Origin: Senegalia massiliensis
GTDB lineage: Bacteria; Bacillota; Clostridia; Tissierellales; SIT17
NCBI RefSeq assembly: GCF_900626135.1
Contig: NZ_LR130786.1
Location: forward strand, 558,001 to 622,000
Length of the DNA stretch: 64,000 nt
Direction: 5' to 3'
Within the stretch, counting starts at the first letter, position 1, and each line of letters opens with the position of its first letter. Below, piece after piece: positions 1 to 8,144 of the stretch. The notes beneath the pieces were generated by a model. It made no database searches. It was not told where the DNA came from and saw only the letters and a program-made list of their open reading frames with translations. A program made the translations under genes and the position numbers.

Positions 1-888
1 GCCTAAATACTCATCTCCTATGTTTATACCCCCAGTAAAAGCTATATTACCATCTATTATTACTATTTTTCTATGATTCCTATAATTTATATCACGACTT
101 AACCCAGGTAAAAACACTGGAAGATAACCCTCAACTTTTACTCCTGCATCTTTCAAACTCTTTATATATTTTTTTCCTAACCTCCAACTTCCTGCACTAT
201 CATATATAAATCTTACTTCTACTCCTTCTTCTGCCTTTTTTATTAATATATTTTTAATTTCATTTCCTATGTTATCATTCTTAATTATAAAGTATTCTAT
301 ATGTATATGTTTTTTGGCATTAGATAAATCTTTTTTTAATTCCTTAAATTTTTGCTTTCCATTAGTCAATATCTTACTTTTATTATTTATTGTTACTGGA
401 GATTTTGAGTTATTTAATATAAGGCTTATAAGTTTTTTCTTTAAAGAATGTTTTTCTTCTGAAAATATTTTCGATTCTTTTACTGCATTTAATTGAATTT
501 CTGCTATATCTTCTAATGATTTAGTTCGTATATTTTCTTCTTTTTGAAATATTTTTTTCTTTCTTATATTTTGACCTAAAAATAAATATAAAACAAAACC
601 TACTACAGGAAATATAAATAAAACTAAAAGCCATGTAATAGTTGTTTGAGGATCTTCATTTTCAATAAAAATTATTACCCCTATTGATATAGTGTAAAAT
701 GTAAATAAAAATGATAATATACTTCTAAATTGAAACATAAATTCTCGAACCATGTCTACTATTCCTCTTTGAGCTGAATTTTTGTCAAAAAGGGACAGTA
801 TATTTAAATCTAATAAAAAGTTAGGCACTACATATATTATAAATAATATTATAGCTATTATTAAAAAGTATTTTTTAATTTTATTCAT
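1..888 (-). CDS. cls: Cardiolipin synthase, C-terminal part cut by window edge
   Basis: I translated 296 codons from an ATG at 888 to the window edge with no stop. The N-terminus has two hydrophobic segments (about residues 5-25 and 55-95, the second ending near the FPVVGFVLYLFLG motif), typical of the membrane anchor of Firmicute cardiolipin synthases. The end of the visible part has NHRKIVIIDG followed by GGINIGDEYLG, the first phospholipase-D-type HKD site and its downstream signature. The family condenses two phosphatidylglycerols into cardiolipin plus glycerol at the inner membrane. The second HKD motif must lie beyond the left edge. The Shine-Dalgarno is weak (GGTAG close to the ATG), so the start is less certain than the identity. 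Confidence 0.9.
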   Translation of the reverse strand, partial: MNKIKKYFLIIAIILFIIYVVPNFLLDLNILSLFDKNSAQRGIVDMVREFMFQFRSILSFLFTFYTISIGVIIFIENEDPQTTITWLLVLFIFPVVGFVLYLFLGQNIRKKKIFQKEENIRTKSLEDIAEIQLNAVKESKIFSEEKHSLKKKLISLILNNSKSPVTINNKSKILTNGKQKFKELKKDLSNAKKHIHIEYFIIKNDNIGNEIKNILIKKAEEGVEVRFIYDSAGSWRLGKKYIKSLKDAGVKVEGYLPVFLPGLSRDINYRNHRKIVIIDGNIAFTGGINIGDEYLG

Positions 889-951
889 TCTACCAACTAC
901 TTTCTCATATGTATTCTTAATATAATTATACCATTATATATTCATATTAAC

Positions 952-2043
952 CTATATATTCAATTTTATTAACCAAAACTTAATACCAGAACTTGTAAAA
1001 CCTAAATCCCATGGTACTCTAAACCTATCTGTATTGTGTGAATGTACTAATCTATAACCTTTTGAATCGATTCCACTTACTACACATATATGAACTACCT
1101 TTCCTTTTTTTTCATATGCTACAATATCTCCTTTAGATAATTGATATGAAGCCTCTAATACTTGACTATAATCTCCATACTTTATTGCCTTACTACGTCC
1201 ACTATAAATTATATAATCCTTAAAAGCTTGTGCATTTACCCATGATTTTGTACCATCTTTTTCATAGTTCCATGAATATGTCTTTTTAAACTGTCCACCT
1301 TCAAACAATGATTGAGATGCAAAATTAGCACAGTCTCCACCTATTGAATTATAATCTTTATACTTATTATTATATTTATAATTATTTTCTCCATTATCTG
1401 CAGCACCTAGATACTTATCCATATATTTTACTATTTCTTCTCTTCTATCATTAGTTTCTAAGTTTTTATTTCCTTTTGTTATAATCGTTTTTATATTTTC
1501 TATATCATCTTTTTTTATGCCAAGATTATCTCCAAAAGGATCATCATACCAATCTTTTGTAATAATCCATTTATTATCTCTTTTTTCTATATCCATAGCA
1601 TGATAAGTTCCTATTCTAAAAGTATTTATATTTTTTATATCATCTTTGTAAACATACTTATATTCTGTAGATAAAGTAATATTCAAGCTTGCTTTTTCAT
1701 CATATTCTTTTACCCAATTTATTATAGGAGTAGCTTCTATAGATATTATTTTTATTCCCTGCTTTTTTGACCAACTATGTAAATAATTCATTTTATTTAT
1801 TTCATGTTCATATGCCCAAACTCCATATTTTTTATCTAAATCATAAAGTTTTTCTATGGTTTTTTCTTTTTCTTTTAATATGGCATTATTTCTAGTATCT
1901 ATATTATTTTTTATTATAGTATTATAATCAGATTCACTTAATACATCTATAGTTTTATTTGAATAGAATAATATAATGCTTATACATAATGCTATTATAA
2001 TTAAAGATACTATTAATATTTTCTTTTTTATCACTATAATCAT
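952..2043 (-). CDS. Membrane-anchored protein with C-terminal putative amidase domain (Amidase_6 type)
   Basis: 363 residues. An N-terminal hydrophobic segment (residues about 8-27) acts as signal or anchor, so the rest is extracytoplasmic. The middle (about 30-200) is a charged, poorly recognisable domain. The last 160 residues match the putative amidase domain (PF12671-like): YMDKYLGAADN, then GGDCANFASQSLFEGG carrying the presumed catalytic Cys, then KVVHICVVSG and HSHNTDRF with His candidates. That is the NlpC/CHAP-like Cys-His layout. A cell-wall or extracellular amide-hydrolysing role is inferred; the substrate is unknown. The ATG at 2043 is supported by AAAGGGG seven bases upstream. 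It is followed at close range by cls. Confidence 0.75.
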   Translation of the reverse strand: MIIVIKKKILIVSLIIIALCISIILFYSNKTIDVLSESDYNTIIKNNIDTRNNAILKEKEKTIEKLYDLDKKYGVWAYEHEINKMNYLHSWSKKQGIKIISIEATPIINWVKEYDEKASLNITLSTEYKYVYKDDIKNINTFRIGTYHAMDIEKRDNKWIITKDWYDDPFGDNLGIKKDDIENIKTIITKGNKNLETNDRREEIVKYMDKYLGAADNGENNYKYNNKYKDYNSIGGDCANFASQSLFEGGQFKKTYSWNYEKDGTKSWVNAQAFKDYIIYSGRSKAIKYGDYSQVLEASYQLSKGDIVAYEKKGKVVHICVVSGIDSKGYRLVHSHNTDRFRVPWDLGFTSSGIKFWLIKLNI

Positions 2044-2093
2044 ATAGATTCCCCTTTCATAATATTAATTTATGATTAAAAATATAATTATAG

Positions 2094-2141
2094 AATAAAA
2101 AATAAGAATTACCCTGATTACTAATCAGGATAATTCTTATT
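2094..2141 (-). terminator. Intrinsic terminator of the EamA gene (bidirectional stem)
   Basis: Long stem with arms at 2101-2111 and 2131-2141, continued inward by CCTGATTA/TAATCAGG. A T-run follows on the minus strand (2094-2100). The stop codon of the EamA transporter gene lies inside the stem, so coding sequence and terminator overlap. Confidence 0.85.
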
Positions 2142-3068
2142 TAATGTATTTTTTCTTTTATAGTTTACAAATATTATCCCTGAAGCTACTAAAACTAATG
2201 CTCCAAACATATATATTGTGAATTCTTCTTTTGGTAAAAGTAATACTGATAAAAATGATCCAGTAACTGGTATTACAAATTTAAACATTGTTATTTCTCC
2301 AGCTCTATTATATTTTAAAAGGGCATACCATAGTGAAAATGCTGTTGCTGATAGAAATGCAGAATATAATAATAATCCTGAAGATACTGGGTTAAAATTT
2401 AACATCTCTTCTGCACCACTATAACCTACTATAAGTAATATCAATGAGCCTAAAAACATTTGCCAAGCTGTTACTATAAATGGATGTATTTCTTTTGATA
2501 ATTTTTTAGCTAGAATTGTTCCAAAGGCAGAAACTAGTCCAGATATTATAAGAAATCCTTCACCTCTAAAAGTAAAGTTTAAATTAAAACCACCTTTTCC
2601 CCAATTAACTAAAATTATTCCTAACAATCCTGAAATTAATCCTATTGTTTTTTTAAAATTCATTTTATCATCATGATATATGAAATGTGCAAGTATTACT
2701 ACAAAAAATGTTCCACTTGAAGCAAGTATAGAACCTTTTATCCCACTTGTATATGCTAAACCATTGTAAAAGAAAAAGTATTGTAAACTAGTTTGAAGTA
2801 GTCCTAAAATTAATAGAGATATCACAGTTTCTCTTTTTATTTTTATTGGTATTTTTAAAAAAAGCATTACTACTACAAAAATTAAACATGATGCTATGAA
2901 AAATCTCATTCCTGCAAATAATATTTTAGAATATATATCAACTGCTGCTATCTCTAGCTCACTATAGCTTATTTTAAGTACAGGAAATGCACTTCCCCAA
3001 AGCATAGAACAAAAAATAGCTATTATTGTAACAGATACTTTATTTTTTAATAATTCACTTTTATCCAA
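2121..3068 (-). CDS. EamA/DMT-superfamily transporter
   Basis: 315 residues, almost entirely hydrophobic, with about ten transmembrane segments arranged as two EamA repeats. The first starts at SMLWGSAFPVLKI (about 20-32) and the second near FLIISGLVSAFGTILAKKLS (about 172-191). Length and layout are those of drug/metabolite exporters (RhaT/YdcZ-like). The substrate cannot be read from the sequence. Start is a TTG at 3068 preceded by AGAGGTG at good spacing; no in-frame ATG fits better. The gene stands alone, with its own terminator overlapping the stop. Confidence 0.85.
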   Translation of the reverse strand: MDKSELLKNKVSVTIIAIFCSMLWGSAFPVLKISYSELEIAAVDIYSKILFAGMRFFIASCLIFVVVMLFLKIPIKIKRETVISLLILGLLQTSLQYFFFYNGLAYTSGIKGSILASSGTFFVVILAHFIYHDDKMNFKKTIGLISGLLGIILVNWGKGGFNLNFTFRGEGFLIISGLVSAFGTILAKKLSKEIHPFIVTAWQMFLGSLILLIVGYSGAEEMLNFNPVSSGLLLYSAFLSATAFSLWYALLKYNRAGEITMFKFVIPVTGSFLSVLLLPKEEFTIYMFGALVLVASGIIFVNYKRKNTLNKNYPD

Positions 3069-3119
3069 CTTTCTACACCTCTTTTATTTTCTTTAGTTAT
3101 TCAATACTACAATCATATA

Positions 3120-3821
3120 CTATTCAAAATGTTTTATAAATCCTATGTATATAGCCCATGCTATCTTTTGTTGATATTCTTCATTATTAAGTAGTTTTTC
3201 TTCATTTGGATTAGATAAAAAACCACATTCAACTAATACAGAAGCAGAGTCTGCTTCTCTTATAAGATAAATACTATCTCTAGGTTGTGGTACTCTTTCA
3301 TTATTTTTATCTAACATTCTTCTAAGTTCTTTTTGTATTCCTTTTGCTAGTACTTTACTTTCTTCAGATCCTTTTTTATAAAATGTCTGTGCACCATAAT
3401 ATTGAGACTGAGGAAAACTATTTAAATGCACACTTATAAAAATATCTGGTTCAGAACCATTTATTAATATTCTTCTATTTCTTAAATCTTCATTTTTTTT
3501 CTGCCTATATGTTTTAGATTCTTCAGTATCTAAGCCTTCATCTATATCTCTTGTAAGTACAGCAATCCCTCCGCCTTGTTCTATTAATCTTCTCAATTTT
3601 AATGTTATTTCTAGATTTATTTCATCTTCTTTTTTAGTCAAATTTCCTATTGCACCTGGATCAAAACCACCATGACCAGCATCTAATACTATTATTTTAT
3701 CCATTAAAGGTGTTGAAGTTTCTAATACTATATCTTTTTCGTTAAAAAAGTATAAAGATACAGCAAGTATTATTATAGGTATAAAAATTATATCTCTTTT
3801 TCTTATATTCAGTTCTCTCAA
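3120..3821 (-). CDS. cwlD: N-acetylmuramoyl-L-alanine amidase, CwlD type
   Basis: 233 residues. An N-terminal membrane anchor (about 10-27) precedes a complete Amidase_3 domain. Zn ligands and catalytic residues are visible in VLDAGHGGFDPGA (His), the EINLEI segment (Glu), ISVHLNS (His) and VLVECGFLSN (catalytic Glu). In spore formers CwlD, with PdaA, makes muramic-delta-lactam in the spore cortex, which marks cortex for germination lytic enzymes. Its place shortly after rpsI is a common Firmicute arrangement; here the peroxiredoxin gene and the inserted element lie between them. Start is TTG at 3821 behind GGAAGGTG. It implies a spore-forming ancestry but does not prove sporulation. Confidence 0.9.
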   Translation of the reverse strand: MRELNIRKRDIIFIPIIILAVSLYFFNEKDIVLETSTPLMDKIIVLDAGHGGFDPGAIGNLTKKEDEINLEITLKLRRLIEQGGGIAVLTRDIDEGLDTEESKTYRQKKNEDLRNRRILINGSEPDIFISVHLNSFPQSQYYGAQTFYKKGSEESKVLAKGIQKELRRMLDKNNERVPQPRDSIYLIREADSASVLVECGFLSNPNEEKLLNNEEYQQKIAWAIYIGFIKHFE

Positions 3822-3878
3822 TATATATCACCTTCCTTATATTATAAATATTTTTAAGGAAGTATTTATATTACAGAA

Positions 3879-3910
3879 AAATAGAGAAGTAGATATCTAC
3901 TCCTCTATTT
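3879..3910 (-). terminator. Intrinsic terminator of the peroxiredoxin gene
   Basis: Near-perfect stem, arms starting AAATAGAG and ending CTCTATTT, with one mismatch and a T-run on the minus strand. It starts at the peroxiredoxin stop codon and ends transcription before cwlD. Confidence 0.85.
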
Positions 3911-4529
3911 AATATTTACCTACATAATCCCAACCTAATGGTATACCAGGATTACCTGGCTTCCATCCTGCTTGAGCCCCTCTTCCAGTTCTTCTATTGA
4001 ATTGTAAAGCCATTATTATTCTGATAATCTCATCAATATTTCTAGCTACAGGCTGAGGATTAGTCATCCATGCTTGAATTTTTCCTTCTGGGTCTATTAT
4101 AAATGCGCCTCTCCAATCAAAACCTTCATTTTCATTTAATATGCCATATTTTTTAGATACTCTTTGAGTCCTATCTGATAATAATGGAAAGTTTATTTTT
4201 CTCCCTGATGGAGAAGTTTGTTGAAATATCTTATGAGAATAAATACTATCTGTACTTATTCCTAATACCATAGTATTTAATCTTTTAAATATTTCATGTC
4301 TGTCAGCAACTGCTGCAAGCTCCGTAGGTCAAACAAAAGTAAAATTTGATCCATAGAAAAATAAAACTACCCAACAACCTAAATAATCTGATAGTGATAC
4401 ATTTTTAGGTTTTCCTTTTACAATACCTTCTAATGTGAAATTAGGTGCTTTATCTCCTATGTCAAAATATTTTATATTATTTTTTTCATAAGGTCTACAA
4501 TAAGATTTATATTCAAAACTATTATTCAT
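3909..4529 (-). CDS. Selenocysteine-containing peroxiredoxin (in-frame TGA read as Sec67)
   Basis: Two open segments in the same frame are joined by one TGA at 4329-4331. Reading the TGA as selenocysteine gives a full AhpC/TSA peroxiredoxin of 206 residues. The key run is NFTFV-U-PTELAAVADRHE, where U replaces the peroxidatic Cys of the canonical FTFVCPTE motif. Downstream come FPLLSDRTQ, GFDWRGAFIIDPEGKI and PAGW-like AQAGWKPG, all family hallmarks. The resolving Cys of the usual CPAGW motif is absent (Q instead), suggesting a 1-Sec mechanism. Extra Cys lie at 11 and 52. The likely start is ATG 4529, seven bases after GGAGG; a GTG further upstream overlaps the Shine-Dalgarno. A role in peroxide reduction is inferred from the family. 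The alternative, a nonsense pseudogene, is unlikely because the only stop falls exactly on the catalytic codon. Confidence 0.85.
4298..4331 (-). promoter_or_regulatory. Putative bacterial SECIS hairpin next to the Sec codon
   Basis: Starting with UGA at 4331-4329, an 8-nt spacer leads into a stem-loop in the mRNA. The apical stem is CAGC (4315-4312) with GCUG (4307-4304) around the loop AGUU. A lower stem (4320-4316 with 4302-4298) has one bulge, one mismatch and a G-U pair. Size and distance fit bacterial SECIS elements bound by SelB. The fold is from hand pairing only. Confidence 0.55.
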
Positions 4530-4596
4530 TTTCATACCTCCCACCTATAATAATATATTATGATTTTATTATTATAAGAGTTCTATTAAGTAATAA

Positions 4597-4622
4597 AAAA
4601 AGACACTCATTTGAGTGTCTTT
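4597..4622 (-). terminator. Original terminator of the rplM-rpsI transcript, now cut off from rpsI
   Basis: Strong stem with arms AAAAGACACTCA and TGAGTGTCTTTT followed by T-rich sequence on the minus strand. Just upstream on that strand (4646-4635) is the 12-base rpsI tail ending in the stop TAA. This is therefore the ancestral rpsI 3' end and terminator, left behind at the far end of the inserted element. Confidence 0.85.
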
Positions 4623-4634
4623 TATCATATATAT

Positions 4635-4646
4635 TATCTCTTTGAG
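4635..4646. repeat. Left attachment core (direct repeat with 13808-13819)
   Basis: Twelve bases identical to the rpsI 3' end. On the minus strand they read CTCAAAGAGATA followed by A, so the ancestral rpsI stop was TAA. Confidence 0.85.
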
Positions 4647-4686
4647 TAATATGATTCTAAGTTTTAAGTATATTACATCCGTTATA

Positions 4687-4717
4687 ATACTTCTATATAC
4701 TTATTCTATAGAAGTAT
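4687..4717. repeat. Perfect 11-bp inverted repeat near the left end of the element
   Basis: Arms ATACTTCTATA (4687-4697) and TATAGAAGTAT (4707-4717) with a 9-base loop. It lies between the endonuclease gene and the left core. There is no clear T-run, so it may be a weak terminator for the restriction operon or a recombination-protein site. The rest of 4647-4843 is AT-rich with only the arm-like repeat at 4761. Confidence 0.6.
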
Positions 4718-4760
4718 AAATAGATAAAAAAATATAGAAAAGGATTAAGAAGGATATTAG

Positions 4761-4784
4761 TTGAACCAATTTGCACCATAATAG
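4761..4784. repeat. Left copy of a 24-base subterminal repeat (possible integrase arm site)
   Basis: The 24 bases starting TTGAACCAA match 13752-13775 at 20 positions in the same orientation. Both copies lie inside the element near its ends (115 and 32 bases from the core repeats), as arm-type integrase sites do. Confidence 0.5.
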
Positions 4785-4843
4785 ATGTTAGTTGAATACA
4801 ATTATAAAATAAATTAATATATTTTTACTATATTATAATTATT

Positions 4844-6628
4844 TTATTTATGTTGATGCTTTAATATTTTATTATTAGTAGTATTTTCATTTTTCCATTC
4901 TTTAATAATATTATTTATATTCACTTCCCATTCCATATAATTTGATACGTTGAGTGCATTTTTATTAATTTTAGATATAAGTTCAATAAAAATATTAATA
5001 TCTAATTCATATATATATATATGGGAAATAACATCAACATACTGTTCTATTGTAATAGGAATTACTGGTACATTCCTACCTATCCAACTTTCTTTATTTA
5101 ATATAAAGAATTGCCATATTAATCTAACGTTCATTTTCTTTGATATAAATATTCCATATACATCCTTTTCTTTATACTCTTCTATAAATTTCAATACATG
5201 ATCAATAACAGATGATCCTTCATGTTCCCATTGTCTTACACCTGACATTAACGATACTTCAGGAATTATAATAAACCCATTAAAATATACTTCCATGTCA
5301 GGTGTGTTCCCTCCTCCTGGTGCAAAACTTTTTGGTGTCAAATCTTCTTCAATCTTAAAGTTTCTTTTTACTTTATGTTTCCCATTAATCGCTACTAAAG
5401 ATTTCCAAGTGTTAACTTCTAACCATAAAGCTGCCATATCCTCATTTCCTTTATTAATATCTTCAAATTTATTTATTATTTCTTTTCTTGAACTTCTTCG
5501 CTTAGATAAAGATTGAATAAATATTTGTTCATTTATGTTTAATAGACTTTCTGATAATTTTTCATCTGCAATTACTAATTTTTTATACTCTTTAGATTGT
5601 ATTAATTTTTCAATTTCTGGTAAATTTTTAATGAAAAACTCTTTATTAATTTGTTTTTCTTGTTTAATAATATTTTTATAATTTTTCATTTTATTATTTA
5701 CTATAATTTTTCTATCTTCTTTGTTATCCCACGGTAATATAATATTATACGGGGACCCAAAATATTTCATATATAAATCTAGATTTCTTTCATTATTGTA
5801 TATAAATTTATATTTTTCTTGTAATAGCTTTATTTTAACTTTAGAATGTTCTGGAATATAAAGTTTAGTATAAATACCCCTACCTCTAGTTAAAAAAAGT
5901 CCTGTATATGTAAGCGCTCTTATAAAAGCATCTGCATAGTCTATATATGTCATTGGCTTATTTTTAATTTTAGGATAAGTGTTTTTTAAGATGTCTTTAT
6001 AAATTTTCATAACATCTTTTGTTTTTAGTTTATTTGTCAAATTATTATATTTATTGCGAAACTTTTTTATTGCTTCAATAGTTATATCTACTTCTTTTAT
6101 ATCCATACATCCAAATAATAAGCCTATTTCTAACTGAGTTAAATATTTAAAGTGTTTAAACACTTCAATTAAAATTTCCATAGCAAAAACATGATTACCT
6201 TTATATTTCTTTTTTACTATAGGAGAAGGAAACTGTAATTTTAATAACTGTTTTAGAAGAAATTCATCATTCATTTTTTTATTTACAATTAGTTTTCCTA
6301 TATCAGTTACTTTTACAATATTTTTGTTATCTACATATCCAAAACCAAAAAACTCAAAAGAAATTTTATCATTTCTTGCTGCACTTTCAACATCCACTTC
6401 ATCATATTCTCCCGACATAAATTCATCATAACTTAGTTTTAGCCCTTCTTTGTGTGCATTATATATATATTCTCTTCTTATAATATTTATAGGCTGTTTT
6501 GTATTTTTGCTTTTTTTATATTCATCTTTTAAGTTCCAGTTCTTGCCTTCTAATGCTGCAAAATACGGAAACCATTCTATAGTTCTAAGAATACTTCGAG
6601 GTTTCATCCTAAACCACCATGAATTCAT
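4844..6628 (-). CDS. AlwI-family type II restriction endonuclease
   Basis: 594 residues. The C-terminal half has the AlwI/nicking-enzyme family layout: LWLEVNTW (Glu404), FAPGGGNTPDMEVYF (Asp444), IIPEVSLMSGVRQWEHEG (Glu457), VYGIFISKKMN and IPITIEQYVDVI. Asp444 and Glu457 look like a variant PD-(D/E)xK core in which the Lys position is Ser459. The N-terminal half (about 1-330) is helical and probably reads DNA. AlwI-type enzymes cut beside GGATC; specificity here is inferred only from the family and the partner methylase. ATG at 6628 has AAAGGAGAG upstream, and the gene begins 26 bases after the methylase stop, so they form one operon. Confidence 0.8.
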   Translation of the reverse strand: MNSWWFRMKPRSILRTIEWFPYFAALEGKNWNLKDEYKKSKNTKQPINIIRREYIYNAHKEGLKLSYDEFMSGEYDEVDVESAARNDKISFEFFGFGYVDNKNIVKVTDIGKLIVNKKMNDEFLLKQLLKLQFPSPIVKKKYKGNHVFAMEILIEVFKHFKYLTQLEIGLLFGCMDIKEVDITIEAIKKFRNKYNNLTNKLKTKDVMKIYKDILKNTYPKIKNKPMTYIDYADAFIRALTYTGLFLTRGRGIYTKLYIPEHSKVKIKLLQEKYKFIYNNERNLDLYMKYFGSPYNIILPWDNKEDRKIIVNNKMKNYKNIIKQEKQINKEFFIKNLPEIEKLIQSKEYKKLVIADEKLSESLLNINEQIFIQSLSKRRSSRKEIINKFEDINKGNEDMAALWLEVNTWKSLVAINGKHKVKRNFKIEEDLTPKSFAPGGGNTPDMEVYFNGFIIIPEVSLMSGVRQWEHEGSSVIDHVLKFIEEYKEKDVYGIFISKKMNVRLIWQFFILNKESWIGRNVPVIPITIEQYVDVISHIYIYELDINIFIELISKINKNALNVSNYMEWEVNINNIIKEWKNENTTNNKILKHQHK

Positions 6629-6654
6629 CTAAAACTCTCCTTTAAGAAATATGT

Positions 6655-7776
6655 TTATTTGATAGTTTTATAATTCGTTATAATCAAATGTTCTGCATTT
6701 TTATCATTTCTATTTTGAAAACTTACTAAATATTTTTTATCAAAAGGTTTTATATAGAACTCTTTGTATAAAGAGTAAATAAAATCAGTATTTTTTATTA
6801 TTACCATAAATTTTGCTTGAGTTTTTTTAAGGTAATCAGCAAGTCTTTCTTGATCGTTATGTTCAAATTTATTTTGAGCATAAGTTGAAAAATCACTATC
6901 ATATGGAGGATCTAAAAAAATAAAATCCTTAGTAGTAGGTTCAATTTTATTTAAAAATTCTTCAAAGTCTAAATTTTCAATTTGCGTCTTATTTAAATGC
7001 TTAATTAATTGTGAGTATCTTAACTTATTTATTTTTGATTTAAAGTCTTTTCTATTGTATGATATTCCTCCGTAAGGAACATTGAAGTTCCCTTTTTTAT
7101 TGTACCTAAACATTGATGAATAACAGTATTCTCTTATGAAGTAAAATATTGCAGTTTCAAATGAACTATTAATTTTATATACATTAATATTATTATATAA
7201 ATGTCTAAAATGCATATAAAAACCACTTTTAAACGCGGCTTCATAGTTATCCAAAATATCTTTTTGTGATAATTCACCTTTTTCTTTTTCAATTTTCTTC
7301 ATTCTTTTAGTTTTATTTTTTAAATTTCGTTCAAGTTCATTTAAAAAATTTTTCAGATTTATATTAAAACTTGTCTCAAGTAATCCATTTAATTCTTTAT
7401 TGTGTTTAATTATAAAACTAATTACAAAATCTTTAAAATCTAAATCTGACAATTGGTTATTTCTAAACTCTATATATTTTTCAATTAATTCTTTTTCATT
7501 TTTTTTTACAATTTCTTCTAATAATAACCAGTTATGATTTATAGCTTCTATTTTATTAAAAAATTCTTGATCTTGATTTTTTATACACTTATATAAGTTT
7601 ATTAATTCGTTTGATTTATCATTTATATAGTATTCTTTAGCAGAATTTATGTCCAAATATACAGCTCCTCCTCCAACAAAAGGCTCAATATATCTGTCAA
7701 TTTTCTTTGGCAAGTTAGGAATTATAACCTTAAGTTCTTCTTGTTTCCCCCCTGGCCATTTTACAAATGGTTGCAT
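6655..7776 (-). CDS. Dam-type DNA adenine N6-methyltransferase (D12 class) of the restriction system
   Basis: 373 residues. Motif I region FVKWPGGKQEEL (4-15) binds S-adenosylmethionine, EPFVGGGAVYLD (31-42) follows, and catalytic motif IV is FLDPPYDSDF (287-296). That order is the alpha-class D12 family of Dam and M.DpnII. A helical insertion between about 60 and 180 makes it longer than Dam (about 280). It presumably methylates the adenine of a GATC-containing site and protects the host from the adjacent AlwI-like nuclease. One Dam-like enzyme could protect both strands of asymmetric GGATC if it reads the inner GATC. The start has AAGGAGGAG upstream. Confidence 0.85.
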   Translation of the reverse strand: MQPFVKWPGGKQEELKVIIPNLPKKIDRYIEPFVGGGAVYLDINSAKEYYINDKSNELINLYKCIKNQDQEFFNKIEAINHNWLLLEEIVKKNEKELIEKYIEFRNNQLSDLDFKDFVISFIIKHNKELNGLLETSFNINLKNFLNELERNLKNKTKRMKKIEKEKGELSQKDILDNYEAAFKSGFYMHFRHLYNNINVYKINSSFETAIFYFIREYCYSSMFRYNKKGNFNVPYGGISYNRKDFKSKINKLRYSQLIKHLNKTQIENLDFEEFLNKIEPTTKDFIFLDPPYDSDFSTYAQNKFEHNDQERLADYLKKTQAKFMVIIKNTDFIYSLYKEFYIKPFDKKYLVSFQNRNDKNAEHLIITNYKTIK

Positions 7777-8144
7777 ATTACTCCTCCTTAATTTCTACGA
7801 AAAAGATAATTAATACATTTAACATATTTTTTATTTTATCATATTTAAAATTTTATTTAATACATATATTCTTTTTAACATAATACTGATTTATTTATCT
7901 TATTTTATATGTTTTTTTACATTTCTTAATATATATAGAAAACAAAATGTATATTAAAAGATGAATTTTAATGTGTTATAAAAAAATGATATTTTTACCT
8001 CTATAATTAATGTTTTTTATCATTTATATATTACAATTCATACATTATATTATTATGATATCATATATGCTCCAATAAACAATTATAAAAATAATTCTAA
8101 ACAAATATTTATATAATAATTTTTTATTTATTAAATATTACTTT
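7777..8144. other. 368-bp very AT-rich gap between methylase and regulator
   Basis: No convincing gene on either strand. It must hold the promoter of the methylase-endonuclease operon and the end of the regulator transcript, but no unambiguous -35/-10 pair or terminator stands out among many T/A runs. The extreme AT bias would also suit a replication or partition site; nothing proves that. Confidence 0.5.

Noticed and set aside
2218-2424. Plus-strand open frame opposite the EamA gene
   Set aside because: Antisense shadow of a membrane protein gene with no supporting signals.
3909-4544. Peroxiredoxin as a nonsense pseudogene in two fragments
   Set aside because: The stop is a TGA exactly at the catalytic Cys codon, the frame is unbroken on both sides and a SECIS-like stem follows; selenocysteine explains it better.
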